Below are positions 1-11,336 of a DNA stretch of 64,000 nt, one piece after another. Source of the stretch: Podarcis raffonei (lineage: Eukaryota; Chordata; Lepidosauria; Squamata; Lacertidae); assembly GCF_027172205.1 (NCBI RefSeq), contig NC_070614.1:31682501-31746500 (forward strand). Direction: 5' to 3'. The first letter of the stretch is position 1. Every line of letters starts with the position of its first letter. A program made the position numbers and the translations under genes. The notes under the pieces are model-generated. The model was not told where the DNA came from, ran no database searches, and saw only the letters and a list, made by a program, of their open reading frames with translations.

Positions 1-411
1 CCACCACCCCATAGACAATGCTGTTCCATTGAGACAAAGGCAAATGAGATAGATATCAACGAATGCAACAACTCCTGGATGTCAAGATCCAGATTTTGGG
101 CAAGTACTCTTGGATGAGAGAACCCCAGCAGAGATTTAAATCACAAAACATGCAGCAAAGTAAAGCAAGGTGATACAGGCCATTAGACCTTTAAAACATC
201 CACTTCTACGTTGCTTCCAAAGTTCACCTCTTCCCTTTGCATAGAAAGAGACCACACATTTGGCAAGCAAGTTGAAAAAAAGTTTATTTACAAACTTTTC
301 AAATGTCAGATTCATGTGCTTTTCTATACAGCAGTAAAAAAAACAAAAAACAAATAATGCTTTTCCTGCATTATGTATTCATGTGTGTACATGTATTCAG
401 TATGTGGTATG

Positions 412-413
<2 letters not shown>

Positions 414-481
<68 letters not shown>
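414..481. repeat. (GT)n(GA)n microsatellite
   Basis: About 14 GT units are followed directly by about 20 GA units. The same locus in unit B (12,842-12,884) is shorter in both parts, so it is variable between the duplicates. Confidence 0.95.
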
Positions 482-485
<4 letters not shown>

Positions 486-904
486 ATAGAGTGTGTCACA
501 GAGTGATTGTGGGAGGCAGAAAGGGAGGGAACGGTGAGGAAAAGGGTGGAATAAAGGAGAGCTAGAGGAAAGTGAGAAGAAAAACCCAGTGAGCAAAGAT
601 TACATAGAAAAGGGAGGGACTTTTTTGTTTTTTGTTTTCAAAATGATTAAAGGGGTGTGTGCACAGAAAACAGAGAAGAAGGGGCATGGAAATGGGTGTG
701 TTTGTGAAGTGGAGGGGTTGTGAAAAGTAAGTAGGGAGGAGGGGAAAGACAGTGATGGTGAAAATTAGGGTGCAAATGGAGTTACAAGAAAAAGTGGAAA
801 GAAGATGGCATAAGGGGCATGGAAGGGTATGACAAAAAGGAAGGAATGGTGGCTGCATAATTGGGCAGGATGTGTGCTTAGTAGTTTCAATGAGTGCAAG
901 GAGG
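482..904. other. Purine-rich spacer, no gene seen
   Basis: The plus strand is strongly G/A-rich (repeated GGGAGG, GAAAGGG and AGAGGA words). Open frames here are short and low-complexity. The stretch is shared with unit B (12,885-13,304). At about 904 unit A skips roughly 360 bases that B retains (about 13,305-13,663). Confidence 0.6.
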
Positions 905-1030
905 AAGACCACAAGAGTCATCTAGTCCAACCCCGTGAAATGCAGGAATCTTTTGTCCAAAATGGGTTCAAATCCACAACCTTGAGATTCAGAGTCTCAT
1001 GCTCTACTGACTGAGCTATGAGATTTTGCA
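905..1030 (-). repeat. tRNA-Lys-derived SINE, minus strand
   Basis: On the minus strand this reads like a tRNA-Lys gene: an A-box region TAGCTCAGTnnGTAGAGCAT, an anticodon-arm segment close to GAGACTC, and a B-box-like GGTTYGA region. A non-tRNA body follows (ttggactagatgactcttgt). The head has too many mismatches for a working tRNA, and related copies lie at 13,640-13,790 and 49,640-49,785. Homology to the body is cut at about 905 by the unit-A deletion. Confidence 0.8.
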
Positions 1031-1045
1031 AGGTGAACAATACAA

Positions 1046-1871
1046 AGCGTGTTCTCCCTCATGGAGAGCACGTGTTGCGGTGGGGGCTGACGAGACACCT
1101 CACTGTTGCTAGGCAAAAGAGTTTGGCCATCTTTTAAGCAGGGGCGGGCTGTTACTGGGGAAATTTATATGTTGCCATTTATTGATTGACAGCCCTATTT
1201 GTTAAAAACATTGCACGCAGCTATGATATTCCTCTTTTCTCTGCGTGCTTCGGATCACTCGCCCTCCCTTCCCTAATGTTAGGCTGTTTGCTTGACCTTG
1301 CTATGCCTGTCATGGGGTCATCTGCTTTGGGGCAGGGGCCCGGTAGGAATTTTGTCCATTTGGCTGATTGGCTGGTGCCATTCGGTTTTTGCCTACTGCG
1401 TAGCAAATTGTCAAAACTTGTAAGGTTGCGGTTAGGCATTGGTTTGGGAATTGGTTGCTGGAGGGGTATGGATTTGGCTGTGCCTGCCCCTCTAAAATGC
1501 TGCTGCTGCTGCTTCTGCTTCAAGGGTTTTCCATTAAAGGAACCCAGGGGCACCCCATGCTTTTGTCCGAAACCCCCTGGCAAGGGGCTAGGGGCACGCA
1601 AGAGCCCCTGGGAGCATTCTGGGGAGAGGTGAGGCATGGTTCCCAGTCCTGTCTCTCTCCCCAGGTGACTTACCCTTGCTGACTTCACGGGGGGTGCGAA
1701 TGTCAGAGCTGTCCCCGTGCGGGGTCAGTTAGTCGCTACCAATGCCTAAGCAACCACTCACATTGCTGTAATTTTAATCAAGTTGTGGCCAAAATTATGC
1801 CAAAAACCTTAAACAAAAATTAAGTGTCATTGTGTTTTTATTTGGTGTGTCTTGGGGACCTCGGCACACAA
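1046..1871 (+). mobile_element. LTR-like retroelement terminal repeat, apparently solo
   Basis: Fossil element of about 826 bases, absent from the same site in unit B, so it was inserted after the duplication or lost precisely. It carries features shared by its relatives in this window: GGTTAGGCATTGG, CATTAAAGGAACC, CCAATGCCTAAG and, near the 3' end, a GTTGTGGCC segment that follows a polyadenylation signal in the other copies. Its ends are AGCGTGTTCTCC and GCACACAA. It looks like a solo LTR of an unclassified family; the absence of a clear target duplication makes a tyrosine-recombinase retroelement an alternative. Confidence 0.65.
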
Positions 1872-2166
1872 TAAAAACATAATTATGATGAGGTGAAACC
1901 TGGTTTTCTTCAAAACTTTCTTACAAAGCTTTAGATTTTGATGTTGTTGAAATGGTTGTTGTCTTTTATTATATTTGAATCTCTTGTAAATGAAATAAAA
2001 AATTCACAATAGGAATGAAGAGGAACAATCAAGGCTAAAAAGACATGGATAATAAGGAGAAGGAATCACAGAGCAATGTCTAATGAATATTAAAATGCTT
2101 ACATTGCAAAGTGGAAAAAATTCCAGTGTTAACCACACATATGCAGAAGAGGAAACAAAACCATTT
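1872..2166. other. 3' flank of alpha OR
   Basis: AT-rich sequence downstream of the minus-strand OR at 2,167. It is almost identical to 13,802-14,098 in unit B. I see no gene. Confidence 0.6.
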
Positions 2167-3138
2167 CTATAGAACTCTAAATGTACTTCTGGCAGAATGC
2201 CTGAAATCTAAGAGTTTCCACAAAGCAGTCTTGATTTCTTTGTTTCTCATGCTGTAGATGAATGGATTCAACATGGGAGAAATTATGGTATAGATCACAG
2301 CAAAAGCTACATCAAGAAAGGAAGAAACATTACTGGGAGGCTTTGCGTAGGCAAATATTGCCGTGCCCAGAAACAAAGATACCACCGTGAGGTGGGGAAG
2401 GCAAGTAGAGAGGGCTTTTTTCTTACCATGCACCGAAGGTATTCTGCGCACTACAGCAAATACCTGCATGTACGTTATGAGGATGAAAATTAAGCATCCT
2501 AGTGCTATAAAACACCCAAGCACAATCAGCCCAGCTTCAACTAGGTAAATGTTAGAGTAGGAGAGCTTTAGTAACTTTGGGACTTCACAGAAGAACTGAT
2601 TGACAACATTAGAAGAGAAGGTGATTGCAAAAGTGCTGCAAGTGTGTAGCATGGAATAAAGAAGACTTGTAATCCACACAATGACAATCATTTGAATACA
2701 AGCTCCTTTGTACATAATCATCTCATATTGTAATGGGTTGCAAATGGCAACATAGCGATCGTGTGCCATTACTGTTAGAAGGGAAAGATCAGCGAATGTA
2801 AAGAAGAAGTAGAAGAAAACTTGAGCCACGCACCCAGAATATGAAATTGACCTGCTGTTCATGATGGAGTTCGCCATAGATTTGGGTATGATGGCAGAAA
2901 CGGAGCCAACATCCATCAATGCCAAGTTCGTTAGGAAAAAATACATAGGTTTGTGCAGGTGATGGTCAAATGCTACTGCAACAATGATTAGAAGATTCCC
3001 AGCCAGGGTTGTCAAGTAGAATCCTAAGAACAGAAAGAAATGTAAGATCTGTAGTTCTCGTACGTCTGAGAATTCCCTCAGCAAAAACATGGAAATGGAT
3101 GTAAGATTGCTCATTTTGTCTTCAGTACTTGCATTCAT
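2167..3138 (-). CDS. Olfactory receptor, family 14-like (alpha type, unit A)
   Basis: Odorant G-protein-coupled receptor of olfactory neurons, 323 residues in a single coding exon. The motifs are in family order: NLTS glycosylation site near the N-terminus, GN in TM1, HKPMYFFLTNLA after TM1, MAHDRYVAICNPLQY at the end of TM3, ITYMQVF in TM5, KALSTCLPHLTVV in TM6 and NPFIYSMRNKEIK in TM7. The DHHLH and ISY.GCVAQVF wording resembles family 14. The start is the first ATG, one base after a pyrimidine-rich AG acceptor (CTTCCTTCTACAG), and MSNLTS inside it is an alternative. A candidate promoter and first exon lie at 5,334-5,598. It has seven amino-acid differences from its unit-B copy. No inactivating change is seen. 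Confidence 0.95.
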   Translation of the reverse strand: MNASTEDKMSNLTSISMFLLREFSDVRELQILHFFLFLGFYLTTLAGNLLIIVAVAFDHHLHKPMYFFLTNLALMDVGSVSAIIPKSMANSIMNSRSISYSGCVAQVFFYFFFTFADLSLLTVMAHDRYVAICNPLQYEMIMYKGACIQMIVIVWITSLLYSMLHTCSTFAITFSSNVVNQFFCEVPKLLKLSYSNIYLVEAGLIVLGCFIALGCLIFILITYMQVFAVVRRIPSVHGKKKALSTCLPHLTVVSLFLGTAIFAYAKPPSNVSSFLDVAFAVIYTIISPMLNPFIYSMRNKEIKTALWKLLDFRHSARSTFRVL

Positions 3139-5333
3139 TCTGTAGAAGGAAGAAACTGGGAAGTGTTAATATGGCAATATTAACTGGTTATTTAAAACAG
3201 GTTTATTCATATTTCACTATAAACGCCATCAGATTTTGCTTTGATGAACAGTTGTGAAACAGTTGTGCATAGTGATGACACCAAAACGTTCCATTTGTAA
3301 GCTATATCTCATACATTTATTATTATTAAATGTATTAAGAAGTGCAGTTGCCACCCAATAAACATTAATATTCTTTTGTAATACAAAAAAATATTGAATA
3401 TATGATAATTGAAATTTTCATTTCTGCTAGTTTTCTGAATATTTCTGAGACTCTACAGCTGCAAATACGACATTTTAAGTGCATTATACAAAGGTGACAC
3501 TAGATGGTGATCGTGAACTTATGGAAAATTCAATATATTTTTCTAAACGTATTTTTAAAAAAGCATTTTCAGAGCATTTTTTATATGTGTACAGATTCCA
3601 CTTTAGTAAGCCCACAGTAAACATGGGCAGATAGGGTCTTTTCAACCACTTCTTTTAGTTCCTTTACCCCAAAAGAAAGCTCATATTGGGGCATAAATTC
3701 AAATACAGTGCTCAACTGCATAGCCATGGCAGGACTTCCATCCATCCATCCATTCTCTCTCCTTCTCCCACCTTCACTCCCTCCCATCTCTCTCTCTCTC
3801 CCTCTCTCTCACACACACCAGTGATTGGCACTGACTCATAGCTGTCAAAAGTTTTCAATAAAAAAGGATGCTGTACCATTTCAGCTTATCCCTGCATAGA
3901 AGTAACTGAAGGGTAGTGTGGTAGGAGATGAATCTCCTACTCACATCCTTATCCATAGCATGGTTAGTTCATTGTGGATTTGGTGCAAGTCATCCTTGGA
4001 ATGTTTCTGTAGCATATACACAGGGTTGTCCTCATCAAAATACCAGTCAAAATAGAAGCCATCAAAAGTTCTCACATCAACCCTGACTGGCTGGGTGATG
4101 GTTCTAGACTAATCTGGATTTCTGTTCCCAGAAGCAACAAATAGTGGTGAAAGAGTAACAGCCCAAGAGCAATGTAGGGGGAGAAACATGGAATGATGAA
4201 AACAAAGAAAGAGCATCATAGTGTGATCACCATTGGTATCATTAGATTCATAGTTCAGAAACTTATGAGTACCGTGGCTCTTTAAAAACAGGTATGTTTC
4301 TTTATGGGTAGGTGATGTTTTTGGTTTAGCTGTTGTAGATCATCACTATTTGCACATTCATAGAATCATCTAAGAAGTTTTCATATTTTCTTGGTACTTC
4401 CCAGAATATTGTGCAACGGTAATATTTCTAAATTGGTTTTTAAAAGTTGTATGTGCAGGACATTAATTGGAAATGTGCTTTGACATTCTGGGAAATTGCT
4501 CCCATGAATCCAAAACAGCTGATTGGAATCAGAAGTCATCGTCGTCGTCCCCCCAATTATAGCTGCCTCTCTTTTAATCACATACACACACAATATAATA
4601 GTTAATATGAGCTCTCTTGCGGCTGATGCAGCATTCCAGATCCCACTGCATTTTGTAGGGAGCTCTTCCCTTCTGCCCCTTGCAGACCCATATGCAGATT
4701 GGAACATAGCTATGAGGATTACTGCACAAATCAATGAGCCAATCAATGCATGGTTTCACAAAAGTACTTATGAAGTTGTCTGAATACTTCCTTCTTTATT
4801 TCAAAAACATTTTAAAACTCTTTGGAGCTGCTGGTAAAGTCAGCAGCACAAAAATAGAAGGTCATTTAAAATGCTTCCAGGAAATGACAATACATCCAAT
4901 AATATATTTAGAGATGCAGGCAGGAATTTTTTTTTGCTCCCAATAATTGTTCAAGAGGAGACTGTCCAGCAAGGATTTAATATCATTGTTTGATAAATAG
5001 CAACCTTCCCCCACATACGATTCCCTAAAAAGAATAGCACAATAATACTGTAAACATGCTCAGTAAGTTCTTGCCTCACCTAGATCCAGTCCCAAATAAA
5101 TTTGAGGGCTAGGCTACTTTAAATATAGTTTAAAATTGGAAAGAATTCACAAGTTAGACATTTGGAAAAGCAGAACGGTTTAAGGATGGCTGCATCATTA
5201 CTCTGATGTATCAAGTATACATGAGACCACTCAAAACTTGATAGATGACTGGAAATGAAAAAGTGACCAGCACCTCTAGATTACATCAAAATAATAGAAA
5301 ACTACTCAACTCCAGTAAATCATTTTGACATAC

Positions 5334-5598
5334 CTTTATTTGTAAGAATCAGTTTCCCCTCCAGCTGCTTTAGGGTTGAATTTTCTGATGATTTGAGAGT
5401 CCCTGCATTTTCCCAGCCAATCACATTACCCTTGCTATGACTCTTAGTACAGACTATGTAATTGATTTGTTGCCTTTATGAAGACTGCCTGCGTTACAGT
5501 AAAATTCATTAAATGTTGCATCAACTAATAGTGACAGCACACATGGGAAAGTGAGCTATTCTGAGTTTCTTTTGCCATTTTGGGATCTTATTCCCAAG
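5334..5598 (-). promoter_or_regulatory. Candidate OR promoter and first exon (alpha OR 2,167)
   Basis: Minus-strand module conserved at seven places in the window. In the direction of transcription it has an inverted repeat (5,598-5,579, arms TCCCAA/TTGGGA), an AT-rich CTTCATAAAGG (5,483-5,473), then a conserved segment ending AAATAAAG followed by GTATGT at 5,333. The GT would splice to the acceptor at 3,139/3,140, leaving a first intron of about 2.2 kb. ORs commonly have a noncoding first exon; assigning it here is inference. Confidence 0.55.
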
Positions 5599-6339
5599 AG
5601 TGTAGCATTGCTGATCTGAAAACATTGTTTAAACTCCTCAAAGTAATGTTTCTTCTTCCACGTTAGTTGCAGATGAAAAGAAATAACATCTACAATATGT
5701 TCCTCAATGCATGAAAAATGATGACACTTGTGGTGAATCTATGGCTAGCATTATTTCAGATTTGTTTGCTTACATTCAAATATAGTTGCCATTTCTAGAT
5801 AGAGATAGACTTTCATAGCAATCCATGTTCTGGTAACCCCCTGGTTGAATCATGTATTGGATTATACATAGGACTGCCCATGAATATGATCTAGGAGCTT
5901 CAGTTAGTGCAGAACCTGACTGCCAAAATTCTAACCGCTTCAATAAGATGTAGTAATATAATTCCTATTATAAGAGGATGGCACTGAAACCTACCTTTGA
6001 ATTGCCACTCCCCATATCATTCTCTTGACCCCAGAAGAACTTTGATTATAGCCTTTTGCTGAGTATTATCTAAATGGAGGTGCGTTTTGTATTCAGTAAA
6101 GATAAAGGATGCAATAAAGACAAAGTTCCCAGAAACTTGGTTTGTTGAGGTCTCCTAACAGCTCTCATATTGTTCAGTAAATCAGACTTTCCAGGATTCG
6201 GTGGAGGAAAGCCATGGATCTTTAAGGGTGATAAGAGTGCTTTAAATGTATGGTGTGGATGAGATGATGGCATTTTCCCCCACCTCTGAGAACAAGGCCC
6301 AATTTAAGAAGGTGAACAAAGTGAACAAGACAATGTTCC

Positions 6340-6425
6340 GGGATTTTTTTAAAAAATGGCCACAACTTTATTGATTTCAGAATTTGGTAGGATTTAGCAT
6401 AGGCATTGGGCATATATCCCTCTCA
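6340..6425 (-). mobile_element. Fragment of LTR-like family
   Basis: On the minus strand it contains CCAATGCCTATGC, then AATAAAGTTGTGGCC, the 3'-part signature of the family described at 1,046-1,871. It is only a fragment. The same fragment lies near 18,280-18,360 in unit B, so it predates the duplication. Confidence 0.55.
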
Positions 6426-6777
6426 GCCCCCTGTTGGAAGACTGAGGTTTCATAGGATCATTCATGGGATATATGGCTCCATTGCAAGACGCAGGTGATC
6501 AAATTATGGAGACATGCAGAATAAAGTTGACGCATTAGGGGGAATTTGTGTCAAAGTTGCCTGATATGCATTCATCCATTGTTCCATTTTGCTCTGTATT
6601 CTATGCACGGACTTCCAGTGGCTCTCTGGGCCTTCAGACAGGTCATCATTCCTTGCCCTGCTTGGAGATGCCAAGTTTTAAACCAGGAGCTGCCTTCATG
6701 AAAAACAGATGTTCTACAACAGATTATAGGGGGGAAATCACATACAGAAGGTGATTGTGAAGCACCCACATGCCTTC

Positions 6778-7725
6778 TTATAGAATTCTGGATATGATTT
6801 TAGAAGAATGCCCTACATCTAAGAGATTCCACAAGGCAGCCTTGATCTCTTTGTTTCTCATGCTATAGATGAATGGATTCAATGTGGCAGGAATTATAGA
6901 GTACATCACAGCAAACGCTATATCTAGATCAGAAGAAGCTTCACTGGGAGGCCTTGTATAAGCAAACACTGCAGTGAACAGAAACACAGAGACAACAGTG
7001 AGGTGGGGGAGGCAAGTGGAAAGGGCTTTTTTCTTACCAAGGACAGAAGGGATTTTGCGCACTGTAGAAAAGATCTCCATGTATGTTATGATGATGAAAA
7101 TGAAACAACCAAGTCCTATACTACAGCTTAGCACAATAAATCCAACTTCCACTAAGTAAAAGTTAGAACAGGAGAGCTTCAATAATTTTGGGATTTCACA
7201 GAAGAATTGATTGATAGAATTAGAACAAAACCTGTTGGCAAATGTGCCCCCAGTGTGTAATATGGCATTAAGAAGGCTAATAATCCACCCAATGGCTACC
7301 ATTCGAATGCAGGCTCCTTTGTGCATAATTGTTTCATAGTGGAGGGGATTGCAAATGGCTACATAACGGTCATGTGCCATTATAGTTAGCAGAGCATAAT
7401 CTGATGTTCCAAATAAGAAATAAAAGAAAACTTGAGCAACACATCCAAAATAAGAAATAAATCTGCAATTTAGGAGGGAAATCGCCATTGATTTGGGTAC
7501 CATGACTGAAACTGTTCCAAGATCCATGATGGCCAAATTCAGTAGAAAGAAATACATGGGTGTGTGGAGGTGATGATCAAGCACAATAGCAATAACAATA
7601 AGGAGATTCCCTATTATTGCCATTAAGTACACTATCAGAAATACGAAGAAGTGTAAGATTTGCAGTTCTCGAACATCTGAGAATTCCAGCAGCAGAAAGA
7701 CAGTCATGGATGTAAGATTGTGCAT
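6778..7725 (-). CDS. Olfactory receptor, family 14-like (beta type, unit A)
   Basis: Intact receptor of 315 residues. It shows MHNLTS with a glycosylation site, GNLLIV in TM1, LHTPMYFFLLNLA, MAHDRYVAICNPLHY, ITYMEIFSTV, KKALSTCLPHLTVV and NPFIYSMRNKEIK. I start at the ATG at 7,725. The frame is open a little further upstream, but only from a GTG, and the transcript would carry a minimal ATG-TGA between the AG acceptor and this start. It differs by one residue (SCSIG versus SCGIG) from the copy at 18,713. No promoter module of the type seen for the other ORs was found between it and 11.3 kb. Confidence 0.95.
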   Translation of the reverse strand: MHNLTSMTVFLLLEFSDVRELQILHFFVFLIVYLMAIIGNLLIVIAIVLDHHLHTPMYFFLLNLAIMDLGTVSVMVPKSMAISLLNCRFISYFGCVAQVFFYFLFGTSDYALLTIMAHDRYVAICNPLHYETIMHKGACIRMVAIGWIISLLNAILHTGGTFANRFCSNSINQFFCEIPKLLKLSCSNFYLVEVGFIVLSCSIGLGCFIFIIITYMEIFSTVRKIPSVLGKKKALSTCLPHLTVVSVFLFTAVFAYTRPPSEASSDLDIAFAVMYSIIPATLNPFIYSMRNKEIKAALWNLLDVGHSSKIISRIL

Positions 7726-7899
7726 TTTGTTCACATGCTACCTGTACAAGTAAGAAATCAAGAATTTTTAGCATACAAATATTGATTATCTAGTTTGATT
7801 TAAACAGAGCTCCTTTAATTTAACAGTCAAATGCATCTCATTTTCCTTTGTTTAATTCCCGCTGGGAAAACAATATGATGGTTCTTTTTCCCACTCACT

Positions 7900-8732
7900 A
7901 TGTCCACTCATTTCCCTTGTACACCTTTTGCAAAGCCTCTCCTCTTCGCCAAGGGGAGGGGTTGTGAGCAGGTATCGCTTCCCACGCTTCGCAGGGGGCA
8001 TGGATGGCCCACTGCATCGATGAGTCCCTGGCCTGTGTCATGCCCACAGACAGCCAATATGGTTGGCTGGGGGGGCGTGGTTTGCCACTCTTAAACGAGT
8101 GTGGGACTGTGGCTCAGTCTGTTTGTTTCCTGCACACACGGATCTTTCTCCCTCCCTCCTTTCCTCCCTCTTATTTTCATGCATTCAACAACTGAGCTTG
8201 TTATGGACCTCAGTTGGTCGCCTGTTGAAGAGGCATGGTTGGGGGTTTGTTCCACTTGGCAGATTGGCACCAGCCACTTGGTTTTTTTGCCTACCTCAAA
8301 GCAAATCATCACAACTTTGTAAGGTTTGGCAGTTTGGCATTGGAAAATGTGTTGTGTGTTGGAGGGGAGGTTGTGGTCATCACCTACCCTTCCCTTTGAA
8401 GGGTATTCCGTTAAAGGAATTCAGTGGTCGTGGTTTCTGTCCAAAGCCCAGGTGGTGACAAGGGCCATGGCATGATCCTCCAGTGACTCTAGGGGAAAGC
8501 TTCCAGTTGATTTGCATCAACAAGCTTCCCCTACCGGTTGTTAACCCTTGTGTGACTTCTAGCAGAGCAGGCAGGAGTCAAATATAGTCAGTTTGGATCC
8601 AATGCCTAAGCCAATACCACTCACATTCTGTAACCAATAAAGTTGTGGCCTTTTTTAGCCCATTAACCTAAAATACTTGTGTCCATGTGTCTTATTTTAT
8701 CATAAAGTGGGGGATGGGGCCTCGACTCACAA
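7900..8732 (+). mobile_element. LTR-like retroelement copy
   Basis: Shares the family signature: TTTGGCATTGG, ATTCCGTTAAAGGAATTC, CCAATGCCTAAGCC, then AATAAAGTTGTGGCC and a 3' end near CTCGACTCACAA. The left boundary is uncertain by several tens of bases. It is present in both units (also 19,835-20,665), so it is older than the duplication. Open frames inside it are chance frames in GC-rich repeat. Confidence 0.6.
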
Positions 8733-11336
8733 ATGTGTGCATTGCAACATGATTCTATATCCCTCTAGCTATCCCTTGACATCTGTGCATTAGATGGAAC
8801 ATAAGAAAGAGAAGCCACTTGCACACACTTATATGTACAAAGGGGCTCACTACTCAGTTATGGGTCCTAATGATGCATGTTTTTGCAGCAGCTAGAGGAC
8901 AACATGCATACAAAGTACACATATAGGCTGTACTCCCCCCCCCTTTAATCCACATTTTCCACAGAAGATCTCTAGCAAAATCTGCAAAAAAATAACCCGT
9001 TGTACATCTGTAGTCACTGCTGGGGTGCAAACTCTTCGGCACGTTTTTTTTTGGGGTGGGCTGTTTGTCAGCTTTGGGCTGACTTTTCAGTGACTAACCT
9101 CTATTGCCCCACTCCTCCTTTCATTTGTTCCTTGCATTAGCAGATTTGCACAAGAAACGTAATAATGAAAATCAATGATTGGGACTGTTTGCTCCAAAAA
9201 GAGTTGATTTAATGTCTATGCCACTATTTCTCTGAACCAATTAATTCCTCTTTCCTTGGAACTGGAGAATGTGTCTGACTGAGTGAAAAAGCAGCATGGC
9301 AGCCAGACCAGGACGCCAGGAGGCAGCATGTATGTGCATGTGATTCTGCTCCTGTGACACATCCTGGATTGCATTGCAGCATTTATTTGAGCAGGCACTG
9401 AGCAAAAGCTAGGTAGTACAGCAGGAAAGTACTAAGAGCACAGAGCTGGATTAGGGCTATGTGACCTGCCTCTTTACAAGTCTGCTGCCTTCATATGTGG
9501 TTTAAGATGCTGTCCTATATCTAGTCTTTAAGAAGGGAACGGGGTGTGGGGAGGAAGACACCCTTCATCTCAGCCAGCAAAAGGTCTTGGATCAACCCTG
9601 AGTGGCTCATCTGGGTTTCTGTTCCCAGAAGCAACAACAAAAAAAAAAGTGGTGAAAGAGTAACAGCCCAAGACCAGCAGATTTGCACAGTGTATGTGAA
9701 TATTTCTCTAAAGTAATTCCTCTTTCCTTGAAATTGGTAAATGTGCCTGATTAAGTACAAAAGCATCAAGACAGCCAGGAGCTTTCATTTATGTTCATGC
9801 ATTGTTCTGCTCATGTTACACATGCTCAGAGTCAGCCCACCCATGAGGTGAGGCGAGGTGAGGTAACCGTCTCAGGTAGCAGGGGCAGCAAACCATGGTG
9901 TAGATCTTTATTTTCTGCTTGTTCCTGAATATCTTCACTCACACTTTCTTTCCCAGCAGGGAGTGGAGTGCTGTTTTGATGTTCACCCCAGGTACCAATA
10001 TGTCTTGGGCCAACCTTACAAATGTTGGTACCTCCACTGCTGCATTGCAGCTTTTCTTTGAAAAAGCCACTGAGGAAAAACTAGGCAGCACAATAAGCAA
10101 GAAGCAGCCAAATATTAGAGGACAGAACTGGATTTGTGTTTTGTGACCTGCCCAATGCCTCCTACGGTAGCCTCTGCCCTCGTGTGTGGTTTACAATGCT
10201 GCCCCATCCCTAGTCTTTGCACAGGGAATTGGGGTGAGGCAAAGAGAGAGAGCAAGTCAACCTTCATCTCAGTCAGCATAATGACTTAGATAATCTCTGA
10301 GTGGCTGGCTGGCAATTTTAGATTAATTTGGATTTCTGTTCCCAGAAGCAACCACCACCACCACAACAAAACTGCTCAGGGAAACTTGTGCTGTAAGAGT
10401 AACAGCCAGAGAGAGATGAAGGTGGAGAGACAGGGAATGATGAAATAAGAAAAGAAAAGGAATAATAGATTTCTTACTATGGGTAGCATTAAATTAATAT
10501 TTCAAAAATCAAAACTTACCTAGGCTCTTTAAAAACAAGCGGGTTTCATTGTGGGTAGGTGAAGTCTTTTGTTTAGCTGTTGTAGGTCATACATTAATAG
10601 AGTCGTCTGAGAATTTTACATCTTCTTTTCACCCTTGCCAAAATATGGTGTAGCAGTTTTATTTCTAAATCAGGTTTTAAAAGCTGTATGTGTAGGAGGT
10701 TCATTGGATATCTGCTTTGGCATTTTGGGAAAACACTCCCATGAGTCTAAACAGCCGATCAGAACTGGAATTCCCCCACTCCAATTATTGCTGCCTCTGT
10801 TTTTTGTCACAAACAAAAAGAAATAATTCATATAAGCCCTCTGTGTCTGATGCAGCATTCCAGAGCACACTGCATTTTGGAGGGAGCTCAGCTCTTTTGT
10901 CCCAGTGTGGTGTAGTGGTTAAGAGTGGTAGTCTCATAATCTGGTGAACCGGGCTCGATTCCCTGCTCCTCCACATGCAGCTGCTGGATGACCTTGGGCT
11001 AGTCACACTTCTTTGAAGTCTCTCAGCCTCACTCACCTCACAGAGTGTTTGTTGTTATGGAGGAAAGGGAAAGGAGAATGTTAGCCGCTTTGAGACTCCT
11101 TAGGGTAGTGATAAAGTGGGATATCAAATCCAAACTACTCTTCTTCTTCCTTGCAGTCCCCCATGTGTGGATGGGAAGACAGATATGAGGATTAGAGCAC
11201 ATATCAAAGAACCAATCAATGCATGGGTTTGGCAACAATACTTGTGAAGTTGTCTGAGGGCTGCCTTCTTTATTTCAAAAACATATTAAAACTCATTGGA
11301 AGTGCCAGTAAAGTCACTTTCACACAGATAAAACGT
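8733..11336. other. Spacer upstream of beta OR, unit A
   Basis: No gene recognised. It is made of modules repeated elsewhere. The 8,740-8,880 part matches 50,570-50,670 and 61,860-61,950. The 9,010-9,110 part matches 22,785-22,890 and 51,540-51,640. The segment with TTCTGTTCCCAGAAGCAAC recurs at 4,127, 9,612 and 10,335. It carries a CORE-type SINE at 10,905 and leads into the V2R relic. Confidence 0.6.
10905..11150 (+). repeat. tRNA-derived SINE with MIR/CORE-like body
   Basis: The head GTGGTGTAGTGGTTAAGAG and the B-box-like GAACCGGGCTCGATTCCC are pol III promoter elements. The body contains GACCTTGGGCTAGTCAC and TCTCAGCCTCA, as in CORE/MIR SINEs. The tail reads GATAAAGTGGGATATCAAAT and ends in CTTCTTCTTCC. 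The same insertion is in unit B. Confidence 0.8.

Larger units (their letters stand above)
3139..6777. other. Spacer between alpha and beta ORs
   Basis: No coding gene. It probably holds the first intron of the 2,167 OR (3,140-5,333) and a TC/AC microsatellite at 3,788-3,820. A module at about 4,080-4,930 is paralogous to 10,310-11,335 and 21,540-21,830. The candidate promoter is at 5,334-5,598 and an LTR-like fragment near 6,340. Short open frames here have no recognisable domain. The stretch is nearly identical to 15,071-18,712. Confidence 0.7.

Noticed and set aside
303-596. Open frames across the GT/GA tract
   Set aside because: They translate to VCVC/RERE or SLSL/THTH runs, which come from the microsatellite.
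1186-1688. Open frames of 148 and 155 codons on both strands
   Set aside because: They lie inside the GC-rich LTR-like element, have no recognisable domain, and the element is absent from unit B.
7726-7734. GTG-initiated extension (MNK) of the beta OR
   Set aside because: The codon is GTG. The first in-frame ATG gives MHNLTS, as expected for the family. The same reasoning applies at 19,669 and 60,611.
7900-8458. Overlapping open frames up to 131 codons
   Set aside because: They lie within an LTR-like repeat copy, have low complexity, and other copies of the family do not keep the frame.
10905-10990. Possible tRNA gene
   Set aside because: Only the A and B box parts are tRNA-like, the acceptor stem does not pair, and the same sequence is duplicated with a SINE body and tail. 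The tRNA-Lys-like heads at 905, 13,640 and 49,640 are rejected for the same reason.
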